A stretch of DNA of 9,479 nucleotides from the NCBI GenBank assembly GCA_005877365.1, contig VBPP01000110.1, positions 1 through 9,479 on the forward strand, written 5' to 3'. Every line of letters starts with the position of its first letter. Position 1 is the stretch's first letter. The translations under genes were made by a program, and so were the position numbers. The DNA comes from Nitrososphaerota archaeon. GTDB taxonomy: Archaea > Thermoproteota > Nitrososphaeria > Nitrososphaerales > Gagatemarchaeaceae. The notes below the pieces were generated by a model. That model had not been told where the DNA came from and did no database searches. It worked only from the letters and a program-made list of their open reading frames with translations. This document shows, one piece after another, positions 1 to 6,077 of this stretch.

Positions 1-1454
1 TCCTTGATTGTCAGCTTCTTGATTCTCTCAGTCATCGAATCTATTTCGCTGTCAGTCAGACCCGAGTAGGCCTTCCCAATCGTCTTCAAGCCGTCTCTCC
101 CCCGGACGGCGAATGTATAATCGCTGATAACGCCGGCGCGCTTTCCGTGGCCATACTCGGCCGCCACAATCACCGTGTCTATCGTGTCGAGCTCCTCCTT
201 CAGCTTCACCCAGTTCTTGCCTCGCTTCCCCATGGCGTAGACGCTCTCCGGGTCCTTGAGCACGAGCCCCTCGTAGCCAAGCTCCCTACTCCTGGCAAAA
301 GCTCTTGCGATCTCCTCCATATTTGCCACCTTAATCCTCTCCGCCGGGATTAGCGCGCTCTCTCGAATGGCTCCCGCTAACGCGATACTCCTTTCTCTCA
401 GAGGGCGGTTGATGAACTCCTCGGCATCGAGTAGGAGGATGTCAAAGACAAAGTACTCGACGGGGGCGTTACGCGCCGCGTCCTCAAAGTTCTCTATCCG
501 CCGGAGCCTCCTCTGAAGTAACTGGAATGGGAGAGGCTTTCCGTCCCTAAACGGCACTATCTCGCCGTCAAGGATGAAGTCGTGTTCGATGGACGCGGCC
601 GCCCGAGAGACCTCCGGAAAACTCTCCGATACGTCTTCCAGACGCCTGGAGAAGATTCTTACCTTCCCCCCAAGTTTGTGAAGCTGCGCCCTCACGCCGT
701 CGTACTTGTACTCGGCGAAGATGGGCTTCTTGAAGTAGTCGGCGATTTCGGTCGCAGTGGCCATCGGCTCGGCGAGCATGAAATTCAGCGGGCGGAATGG
801 AGTCATCGTTACCTTGGAGAGCTCGCCGAGGCGAGCCCTGTAGGCGAGGATTCCGATATCACCGGCCAGAAGGTGTGCCTTCGCCACCTCCCCCCTTGAG
901 AGGGCGTAGGCCTTCGCGATGGCCTCTTCAACCAATCCCTGAACGATTCCCGTCCTCATCTCCCCCGTGAGTATCTTCACAACGTACTTCGCTTCGACTG
1001 GCGAAGACCTCAGGAGGAGCGACTTCAGCAGAGCCCTTCTAGAGGAGGACGACCCCTTCCCCTTGCTCCTCGCCATCGTGTCGAAGGTCTCCTGCAGTTC
1101 GGCGAGGGTGATGCTCTCCCCAAAGAGCGTCGTTTCCTGCTTGGTCTTCAGAGCCTCCTGGGCAACTTCCCCAAGATCCCCGTGCTCCAAGTAGAGCTCA
1201 GAGATCGCGCGAGGGGGGTTGCCTGAGATCTCGGTCAGGAGCTCCCAGATGGTGGAGTAGCCTACCTGTGTTTCGTCCCTGCTACCACGGGGAGATGAGC
1301 GGCCTGTCGCGAGTCGTGCGGCGAGGGCTGCGTCTTCGGCGCTCAGGTTTCTGAGGTAGGCTGAGAGTTTCTCGACCTTCACGTTCTTACTCTGAGTTTC
1401 ACTGACCTCATCCAGCACCTTCGCGAGCCCGGAGAGGAGGGCGCTTTCATTCAT
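1..1454 (-). CDS. lig: ATP-dependent DNA ligase (archaeal type), C-terminus cut by window edge
   Basis: Seals nicks in duplex DNA through a lysyl-AMP intermediate during replication and repair. Reading leftward from ATG 1454 the frame is open to base 1, giving 484 complete codons; archaeal ligases are usually about 550-610 residues, so roughly the last 100 (distal OB-fold) lie outside. An N-terminal helical DNA-binding domain fills about residues 1-210. The nucleotidyltransferase motifs follow in order: motif I EYKYDGVRAQ with K250 as AMP acceptor, IFSRR, motif III LDGE ending at E298, motif IIIa YFVFD ending at D338, motif IV EGLVLK ending at K400, and motif V WVKLK at 415-419. The start overlaps the stop of the upstream acetyltransferase in ATGAATGA, implying translational coupling. 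A second ATG at 1450 is in another frame. The family call is very secure; no frame damage was seen. Confidence 0.96.
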   Translation of the reverse strand, partial: MNESALLSGLAKVLDEVSETQSKNVKVEKLSAYLRNLSAEDAALAARLATGRSSPRGSRDETQVGYSTIWELLTEISGNPPRAISELYLEHGDLGEVAQEALKTKQETTLFGESITLAELQETFDTMARSKGKGSSSSRRALLKSLLLRSSPVEAKYVVKILTGEMRTGIVQGLVEEAIAKAYALSRGEVAKAHLLAGDIGILAYRARLGELSKVTMTPFRPLNFMLAEPMATATEIADYFKKPIFAEYKYDGVRAQLHKLGGKVRIFSRRLEDVSESFPEVSRAAASIEHDFILDGEIVPFRDGKPLPFQLLQRRLRRIENFEDAARNAPVEYFVFDILLLDAEEFINRPLRERSIALAGAIRESALIPAERIKVANMEEIARAFARSRELGYEGLVLKDPESVYAMGKRGKNWVKLKEELDTIDTVIVAAEYGHGKRAGVISDYTFAVRGRDGLKTIGKAYSGLTDSEIDSMTERIKKLTIK

Positions 1455-1956
1455 ACTTGTCCAGCGGGCAAGCCATCAGGTACGCCGCCTCCCCGTCCCT
1501 GTAGTAACCCTCCAGCCTGCTAACCCTCTTGTAGTTCAACCTCTCGTAGAGAGCGATTGCCTGCAAGTTCGATACGCGAACCTCAAGGTAGCACTCCCGG
1601 GATGACTTCTTTGCCATCTGCTCCTGGGCATACTCTATCAGCTTCGTCCCAACCCCCTTCCCCCTGTGCTCAGGGAGAACGGCGACAGAGACGATGTGCC
1701 CCTTCCTCGCGAGACCGAACCTTCTCAGGTGTGAGAAGCCGTACTCAATACGACACATGATGTAGCCGACGACATTATCCCCCAGTTCAGCGACGAGGAA
1801 GGTTTCGGGAAACTCCGAGAGTATTTCGTAGTAGAAGTAGTCCGAGTAGTGTTCGGGGAGAGTCTTCATGTTTATCGTGACGACAGCCGGGATGTCTGTC
1901 TGGGCGCTGTGCCTTATGTCATACTCCGCTACCCTCCCCACAACGACCTTCTGCAA
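1447..1956 (-). CDS. rimI: Ard1/RimI-type N-alpha-acetyltransferase (GNAT)
   Basis: Probably transfers acetyl from acetyl-CoA to the N-termini of proteins. The 169 residues match the GNAT fold. LPEHYSDYFYYEIL at 33-46 resembles the Naa10/Ard1 stretch LPENYQMKYYFY. The acetyl-CoA pyrophosphate loop is RGKGVG at 98-103, within HIVSVAVLPEHRGKGVG. LEVRVSNLQAIALYERLNY at 124-142 and YYRDGEAAYLM at 151-161 match the C-terminal part of Ard1. The frame stays open upstream to a TTG at 2319, but that stretch reads as the antisense of the divergent protease gene. I place the start at TTG 1956 because GAGGTG (minus strand, 1970-1965) lies eight bases before it and the length then fits the family. An internal ATG at 1869 would remove the first GNAT strand. 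The gene heads a two-gene operon with the DNA ligase. The fold is secure; whether the target is ribosomal S18 or general N-termini is inference. Confidence 0.88.
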   Translation of the reverse strand: MQKVVVGRVAEYDIRHSAQTDIPAVVTINMKTLPEHYSDYFYYEILSEFPETFLVAELGDNVVGYIMCRIEYGFSHLRRFGLARKGHIVSVAVLPEHRGKGVGTKLIEYAQEQMAKKSSRECYLEVRVSNLQAIALYERLNYKRVSRLEGYYRDGEAAYLMACPLDKYE

Positions 1957-1964
1957 TCTCCCAC

Positions 1965-1970
1965 CACCTC
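1965..1970 (-). promoter_or_regulatory. Shine-Dalgarno site that decides the TTG start of the acetyltransferase
   Basis: On the minus strand GAGGTG precedes TTG 1956 by eight bases. The same hexamer with the same spacing precedes the TTG start of pyrE. The site is half of the perfect palindrome CACCTCGAGGTG (1965-1976), so the plus strand carries GAGGTG as well, but no usable plus-strand start lies just behind it. Confidence 0.65.
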
Positions 1971-2013
1971 GAGGTGACGAGTTCTGGATAAACCTTATCG
2001 GGTTACCGAGCAG

Positions 2014-2024
2014 TTCAAATAAAG
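2014..2024 (+). promoter_or_regulatory. TATA-like promoter of the site-2 protease gene
   Basis: TTCAAATAAAG is the most AT-rich run in the 91-base gap between the divergent acetyltransferase and protease genes. Its centre lies about 28 bases before the proposed TTG start at 2048, which fits a leaderless transcript. A perfect 12-base palindrome (2031-2042) lies between the element and the start. The same AT run read on the other strand, or GGTTTATCC near 1987-1995, could serve the acetyltransferase gene. Confidence 0.45.
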
Positions 2025-2047
2025 GGTGGGAGGCGCGCGCCTGTTCT

Positions 2048-3181
2048 TTGTCAGTCCTCACCACCCTCGAGCTCGACACGATAGTGAGGGGAGCTTTTTC
2101 TGTCAAGGACTCCTTCGTCCTTCCAGACGGGGAGGCGGAGTACAAGGTCGTGTACGATGAAAGGGCGAAGCGGGCCTTCGAACGTCTGTACGGCATCCTG
2201 AGACCGAAGGGGTACGTACCGCGCCTCACGGGGAGCAGGGATGAGTGCGTCCTCCTCGTCAGGAAGGCACCAACGGAGAAGGGCTCCTCGCGGGCCCCTG
2301 TCGTCCTCGGACTCCTCACCCTGGCAGCCGTTGTCGCCCACGGGTGGATTCAGTACATCGTCTACCAGCAACTGTTGCCGGAGCGATTGCCTCTCCTGAT
2401 GGGTGTGGCTTACGTCGTGGTCCTGATTCTCGTCATCGGCCTCCATGAGGTTGTGCACAGGCGGAGCGGGAGTCGAGGGGGAACGCGGGCCCCCGTCCCT
2501 TATTTCCTCCCTGGGATTCCCGCTTTCACCCCCCTTCCCTCTTTCGGGACGGTCCTCGTCCACAGGGAACCGCCCGTGAACCGCGACGCACTCTTCAGGA
2601 CAGGATTCCTGGGACCCATCGTGGCGATAGTTCTCTGCATCCTCTTCTACGCGATCGGAGTGCTCACCGCGGCCACAGTCTCGATGGAGCAGGTGCAGAG
2701 CGTACGCGCGGCCCTCCCCAACATCCAGCTCACGACGCCCAACCCGAGTATCATCGAGAGCCTGATAGTTTCATTTATCAGCCTCATCGGGGGCGGACCG
2801 CAGACTACCTCGGGCAGCCAACTCATTTCACCGATAGCAGCCGCCGCTGACACAGGACTGATTCTGACCTTCTTCAACCTGCTTCCGGCCACTCAGCTAG
2901 ACGGGGGGCAACTATGCGAAAGCATCCTAGGCTACAGGGGGCTCCGCATAACGACATACCTGAGCATAGTCGCGCTCCTGGTTCTCGACACTCCAAACTA
3001 CTGGGTCACGGCTGTGATAGTGCTTGTCATCGCGGGGAGGCCCACCCGCCTCAGCACCCTCGACGAAGTCTCGGAGGCCTCTAGGGAGAAGAAGATACTC
3101 TTCTCCGTCGCCCTTCTGCTCGCGCTCGCATCCGTACCCATCCCTCAGAATATCGCGAACCTGCGGTTACTCGCTGGATAG
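2048..3181 (+). CDS. Site-2 protease family intramembrane metalloprotease (M50)
   Basis: A zinc protease that cuts its substrate within the membrane, typically to release membrane-anchored regulators. The 377-residue protein has an N-terminal soluble domain of about 80 residues, then about six to seven hydrophobic spans (near 84-98, 112-132, 185-205, 262-280, 302-332 and 348-364). The zinc site is HEVVH at 133-137 at the end of a span, and the third ligand is D285 in NLLPATQLDGG (277-287). The PYFLPGIP segment (about 151-158) and FGTVLVHREPPVNRDALF are typical of archaeal M50 proteins. The frame is open from 1868, but the stretch before 2048 is antisense to the acetyltransferase; TTG 2048 is chosen because a TATA-like run lies 28 bases before it. 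The 3' end overlaps the convergent LarA-like gene by 15 bases. Its substrate is unknown. No PDZ domain was seen. Confidence 0.9.
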   Translation: MSVLTTLELDTIVRGAFSVKDSFVLPDGEAEYKVVYDERAKRAFERLYGILRPKGYVPRLTGSRDECVLLVRKAPTEKGSSRAPVVLGLLTLAAVVAHGWIQYIVYQQLLPERLPLLMGVAYVVVLILVIGLHEVVHRRSGSRGGTRAPVPYFLPGIPAFTPLPSFGTVLVHREPPVNRDALFRTGFLGPIVAIVLCILFYAIGVLTAATVSMEQVQSVRAALPNIQLTTPNPSIIESLIVSFISLIGGGPQTTSGSQLISPIAAAADTGLILTFFNLLPATQLDGGQLCESILGYRGLRITTYLSIVALLVLDTPNYWVTAVIVLVIAGRPTRLSTLDEVSEASREKKILFSVALLLALASVPIPQNIANLRLLAG

Positions 3182-4282
3182 GGAGCACTCGCAGGCCCTG
3201 GTGACGACGTTGACCTTCGCAGTTCGTCCGAGTTTCCCCAGCAGTTTCCCTACTGCCTCCGCCGAGCCCCGGGCGGTCGCGAAGCCGAGTTTTGTGCGGG
3301 CATAGAGCTCCGGGAGACCGGACATCAGGATGATGCTGTAGCTGCCCTTCAGCTTCCTCAGATAGTGAAGTTCCTCCAGCCCCTCGACGTACACCCCCTT
3401 CTTCTTCGTCGGCCCCTGATCGGTCATCCTTCCCGTGATGAGCATCTCGAGGGCATCGGAGCCGAGCCCCTCTCCGCACTCGCAGACGAGCAGGACCTCT
3501 CCCTCCTCCTTCACACAGCCGATACAGCTCCAGACGAGCCGGAGCGCATCCGAGAAAGTATCATCGTACCCCTCTCCGCCGATCCCGATGATAGCGGCTC
3601 GCGCCCGCGGGGCAGAGAGCGTGGGGAAGCTGTTCTTCACCTCGTCGAAGGAGGCATCCCTGAGCAGTCGGTGAGGTCTGCTGCCGCGGGGAATGACAGT
3701 GACGAAGCTCGAGTTCCTGAACCTCTCTGCGACTCCCTTCAGGGCCTCCGCAGAGGACGTCTCGGAGAAGGGAGTCGGCTCGTCGGAGGTTCGTGACTCG
3801 TAGGCCAGCCTTCTCGTGTTTGTGACAAAGGCGAGGGGGAGGGCTACCTTCGAGTCGAGTAGTCCTAGGAGTGGGTCAGGCCCCCCCGTAGAGAGAACCA
3901 GTCTTGACTTATCCTCCTCAAGCTGCGCGGGGACTTTCAGGTCGATTCCCCTCTCGTACGGAAGGCTCACCTTCTCGCCACCTCCCAGCACTTGCCCCCT
4001 AAGCTCAGGAAGTCGGGCCTCCACCCTGCGAGGGTCGGCTGCGAATATCCTTTTACTTCCTTCCACCGGTCCTTCACCGAGTAGTCGCTTCACCACCTCG
4101 AGGGTGGGGGGCTTACGGTCGCAGATGACTAAGTCGCTGAACTCCGCCAGGCTTCCTTTGAGCCTCTCGATCTCCTCCTCGGCGAGACTGTCCTGAGCGG
4201 GTTCGATCAGCTCCCCGAGATTCTCCGCCCCAAGAGTGACGAGGGTTTCCGTGTCGCCGTACGGAATCCAGATCTCTGGCAA
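3167..4282 (-). CDS. LarA/DUF2088-like protein lacking the racemase GTHR motif, cysteine-rich
   Basis: Related in fold to nickel-dependent lactate racemase LarA, but probably not a racemase. With TTG 4282 as start it has 371 residues (LarA is about 420). The N-terminus IPYGDTETLV (6-15) and ENLGELIEP match the LarA N-terminal pattern; CDRKPPT (54-60) sits where LarA has DxxRPTP. In the C-terminal domain, ALRLVW...VKEEGEVLLVCECGEGLGS (246-275) matches the LarA pattern ending in EGIGS. The GTHR motif that carries a catalytic histidine is replaced by FAADPRR (about 80-86). Cysteines occur in pairs: CxxC at 253/256, CxC at 267/269 and CxC at 364/366, with a single C54. The frame continues upstream to 4390, but that part lies inside pyrE on the other strand. 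A TATA-like run 28 bases before TTG 4282 supports the start. Function unknown. Confidence 0.72.
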   Translation of the reverse strand: MPEIWIPYGDTETLVTLGAENLGELIEPAQDSLAEEEIERLKGSLAEFSDLVICDRKPPTLEVVKRLLGEGPVEGSKRIFAADPRRVEARLPELRGQVLGGGEKVSLPYERGIDLKVPAQLEEDKSRLVLSTGGPDPLLGLLDSKVALPLAFVTNTRRLAYESRTSDEPTPFSETSSAEALKGVAERFRNSSFVTVIPRGSRPHRLLRDASFDEVKNSFPTLSAPRARAAIIGIGGEGYDDTFSDALRLVWSCIGCVKEEGEVLLVCECGEGLGSDALEMLITGRMTDQGPTKKKGVYVEGLEELHYLRKLKGSYSIILMSGLPELYARTKLGFATARGSAEAVGKLLGKLGRTAKVNVVTRACECSLSSE

Positions 4283-4301
4283 GCACCAAATCGAAGCTTC
4301 C

Positions 4302-4313
4302 TTTATTATATAA
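4302..4313. promoter_or_regulatory. Shared bidirectional TATA region between the LarA-like gene and pyrE
   Basis: TTTATTATATAA is the only AT-rich run in the 52-base gap between the two divergent starts. Read rightward, its centre is about 26-29 bases before the pyrE TTG at 4335; read leftward, it is about 28 bases before the TTG at 4282. Both distances fit the archaeal TATA-to-start spacing, so one element or two overlapping elements probably serve both genes, which would then compete for or share TBP and TFB. Confidence 0.6.
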
Positions 4314-4320
4314 CTGAAAT

Positions 4321-4326
4321 GAGGTG
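4321..4326 (+). promoter_or_regulatory. Shine-Dalgarno site deciding the TTG start of pyrE
   Basis: GAGGTG lies eight bases before TTG 4335, the same motif and spacing as before the TTG start of the acetyltransferase gene. If transcription starts about 25 bases after the TATA run, the transcript would begin close to or just past this site, so whether it is used depends on the true start of transcription. Confidence 0.55.
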
Positions 4327-4334
4327 GAACTCGA

Positions 4335-4967
4335 TTGTCCTGGAAGAAGCGTAAGACCCTAGTCGAGTCCGTCGCTGCCGCCCTCATCAAGGCCGGCGCC
4401 CTTCAGTTCGGAACGTACACCCTTCCAAACGGGAGGGAATCCTCCTACTTGATCAGCCTAGACGAGCTCCCGAGCTTCCCGGGAGCCTACCGCATGGTCT
4501 TCGATGCCTTCCTCGAGCTCGTGAAGATGGGAGTCGGACAGAAGAACTTCGATGCGCTCGCCGGTATTCCCGTCGGAGGGCTGATGTGGTCCTCCCCCAT
4601 GGCCCTCACACTCAGGCTACCGATGGTCTCGGTGAGGAAGGAGGAGAAGGGAAGACCCAGGAGAGTGGAGGGGGCCGTGAAACCAGGCTGGAAAATCCTT
4701 GTCATCGACGACCTAATCGCTTCGGGCGAAACGATGTCGTCGGCCTGTGGCGCGGTAAGACAGGAGGGCGCGGAGGTTCGCGACGCCGCGGTCCTGATTG
4801 ACAGACTGGAGGGGGGACGAGAGAGACTCGCTAGGAATCAAGTGAAACTACACCCTCTGACTGACATTCTGGAGCTCGGTGACGCCCTCTTCGCGGAAAA
4901 CACGATCGCGAAAGAAGACCTTAACGCTATCTTGACGCAGGTCGGCGGGCGCGCTAGTAAACCATGA
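4335..4967 (+). CDS. pyrE: Orotate phosphoribosyltransferase
   Basis: Makes orotidine 5'-phosphate from orotate and PRPP in pyrimidine synthesis, in the cytoplasm. The 210-residue protein has the orotate-side motif FGTYTLPNGRESSYLI at 25-40, AGIPVGGL at 76-83, and the PRPP-binding loop ILVIDDLIASGETM at 121-134 with adjacent acidic residues D125 and D126. The mobile catalytic loop, normally RKxxKxHG, reads RKEEKGRPRR at 101-110: the lysines are kept, but the histidine position appears to be arginine. Length is normal for a stand-alone enzyme, with no OMP decarboxylase fusion. The start is TTG with GAGGTG eight bases upstream. The gene is divergent from the LarA-like gene and overlaps the 3' end of the TBP gene by 14 bases. 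No other pyrimidine gene is in the window. Confidence 0.92.
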   Translation: MSWKKRKTLVESVAAALIKAGALQFGTYTLPNGRESSYLISLDELPSFPGAYRMVFDAFLELVKMGVGQKNFDALAGIPVGGLMWSSPMALTLRLPMVSVRKEEKGRPRRVEGAVKPGWKILVIDDLIASGETMSSACGAVRQEGAEVRDAAVLIDRLEGGRERLARNQVKLHPLTDILELGDALFAENTIAKEDLNAILTQVGGRASKP

Positions 4968-5511
4968 GCCCCTTTTCTTCCAGGGTAACGTGAAGGTTGT
5001 TTACGGCCCTGTAGACCTCGCTCTCTTTCTTCGCGCCGGTGCACACTAGTTTCCCGGAGGCGAAGAGGAGGATCACGGTCTTCGGGTCAGCCATCCGATG
5101 GATGAGTCCCGGGAACTGTTCGGGCTCGTACATCGACTTCGATAGCTGCCGGGCCGCCTCTTCGAGGTGAACTTTCCCGCCCAGACTTGCGGAGGCGACG
5201 ATATTCTGGATCTCAACTTCTGCTTCGTTCTTGATTGGGATGTTTCCTTTCTTCAGCCGCCTCACGACCTCCTCAACAGCCTTTCTCGCCTGCTCCTCCG
5301 ACTTGGCTCCCGTGCAGACCATCTTCCCGGAACTGAAGATCAGGGTGGCCGTCTTCGGATTCTTGAGCCTGAAGACAAGCCCCGGGAACTGGTCGGGATG
5401 ATACTCGACGTCGACGAAGTTTTTCGTTATCAGGTTGAGGTCGACCGTCTGGTTTATCGAGGCGGAGGCCACCACGTTCTCGATGCTGACGATAGCCTTC
5501 GTCTGCGGCAT
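4954..5511 (-). CDS. tbp: TATA-box-binding protein (TBP)
   Basis: Basal transcription factor that binds and bends the TATA element and recruits TFB and RNA polymerase. The 185 residues form two direct repeats of about 90, the saddle fold. Paired segments are QFPGLVFRL (41-49) with QFPGLIHRM (132-140), and FSSGKMVCTGAK (59-70) with FASGKLVCTGAK (150-161). ENVVASASI near 11-19 pairs with QNIVASASL near 102-110. The start MPQTKAIVSIENVVAS and the end near GLMVY resemble thaumarchaeal TBPs from memory, which is the main taxonomic clue here. ATG 5511 is preferred over an in-frame TTG at 5523, because it fits the family start and lies about 29 bases after TTTAAATA. No acidic tail is present. The gene follows signal peptidase on the same strand and ends inside pyrE. 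Confidence 0.97.
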   Translation of the reverse strand: MPQTKAIVSIENVVASASINQTVDLNLITKNFVDVEYHPDQFPGLVFRLKNPKTATLIFSSGKMVCTGAKSEEQARKAVEEVVRRLKKGNIPIKNEAEVEIQNIVASASLGGKVHLEEAARQLSKSMYEPEQFPGLIHRMADPKTVILLFASGKLVCTGAKKESEVYRAVNNLHVTLEEKGLMVY

Positions 5512-5533
5512 GGGAGCGAGCAAAATCTCAATC

Positions 5534-5553
5534 GGTATTTAAAGGGTATTTAA
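5534..5553 (-). promoter_or_regulatory. Tandem TATA elements before the TBP gene
   Basis: On the minus strand CTTAAATACC is followed, eleven bases later, by TTTAAATACC. The proximal copy (5543-5534) lies about 29 bases before ATG 5511, giving a leaderless transcript; the distal copy (5553-5544) would add a leader of roughly a dozen bases. The distal copy overlaps the TAA stop of the signal peptidase gene (5552-5550), so TBP has its own promoter rather than depending only on read-through. Confidence 0.65.
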
Positions 5554-6077
5554 GCTGCGGTCTCTCCGCCCTTCGTCGGAGGCTCCTTCTTCCCTCCTCC
5601 CATCTCCGAGAAGATCACGAAGAGGATGATCAGAGCCGCCAAGACATAGTTCGTGGGGTAGGGGAGCAGGTCCGCCAGCCTCTCCAGGTAGGGGATGACG
5701 AAGACGACCTTCCCGACGAGGCACTGCTGGTGCACGTACGGGCCACCGACCGGCTCGTCTGGAACGGGGTTCGTCGCTCTATTGTCGCCCTGTGTGGTCA
5801 GCCCGCCGTCTGACGCCACTTGGACAACCCTGTGGATTATCGTGAAGTCTTGGCAACCCCCGAAGGTTGGGTCGTTGAAGACGATTATGTCGCCCTTTTG
5901 TACCTCGCCTATGCTGCCGAACTGAAGGATAACCATGTCACCCGCTTCGAGCGTCGGTCTCATGCTGACGCCGTCGACCCGCCGCGTGAACACGAAGAGG
6001 AGAACGGCAAAGACCACGAGGACGAGGATCAGGCTCCCCAGATAGGCCGCGCTTCGCACCCTCGCCTCGAGTTTCAT
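5550..6077 (-). CDS. Signal peptidase I, archaeal Ser/His type (S26B)
   Basis: Removes signal peptides from exported proteins at the outer face of the membrane. The 175-residue protein has an N-terminal span at about 11-30, then box B SMRPTL with nucleophile S38. IIHRVV carries H82, which takes the place of the bacterial lysine, as in archaeal and ER Sec11-type enzymes. TQGDNR carries D98. KGDIIVFND at 61-69 is the conserved strand before the histidine. A second hydrophobic span at about 143-157 and a short charged tail (SEMGGGKKEPPTKGGETAA) end the protein. ATG 6077 is the natural start; GTG 6059 is a shorter alternative. No clear TATA or Shine-Dalgarno signal precedes it, and the only upstream DNA within 200 bases is occupied by a putative gene on the other strand. 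Confidence 0.93.
   Translation of the reverse strand: MKLEARVRSAAYLGSLILVLVVFAVLLFVFTRRVDGVSMRPTLEAGDMVILQFGSIGEVQKGDIIVFNDPTFGGCQDFTIIHRVVQVASDGGLTTQGDNRATNPVPDEPVGGPYVHQQCLVGKVVFVIPYLERLADLLPYPTNYVLAALIILFVIFSEMGGGKKEPPTKGGETAA

Noticed and set aside
1868..2047. N-terminal extension of the site-2 protease frame from ATG 1868
   Set aside because: It is antisense to conserved acetyltransferase sequence, and a promoter-like AT run lies at 2014-2024, inside this stretch.
1957..2319. N-terminal extension of the acetyltransferase frame up to 2319
   Set aside because: It is basic, low-complexity sequence without GNAT similarity, is antisense to the site-2 protease coding region, and lacks any start signal.
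3081..3479. Minus-strand frame of 132 codons across the protease/LarA-like convergence
   Set aside because: Low-complexity Arg/Gly composition, and it overlaps better-supported frames.
4283..4390. N-terminal extension of the LarA-like frame up to 4390
   Set aside because: It lies within pyrE on the other strand and runs across the AT-rich promoter gap; the family match begins at IPYGD, just after TTG 4282.
4954..5511. Internal repeat in the TBP gene as a recent DNA duplication
   Set aside because: It is the ancient two-fold repeat present in all TBPs, not a new event.
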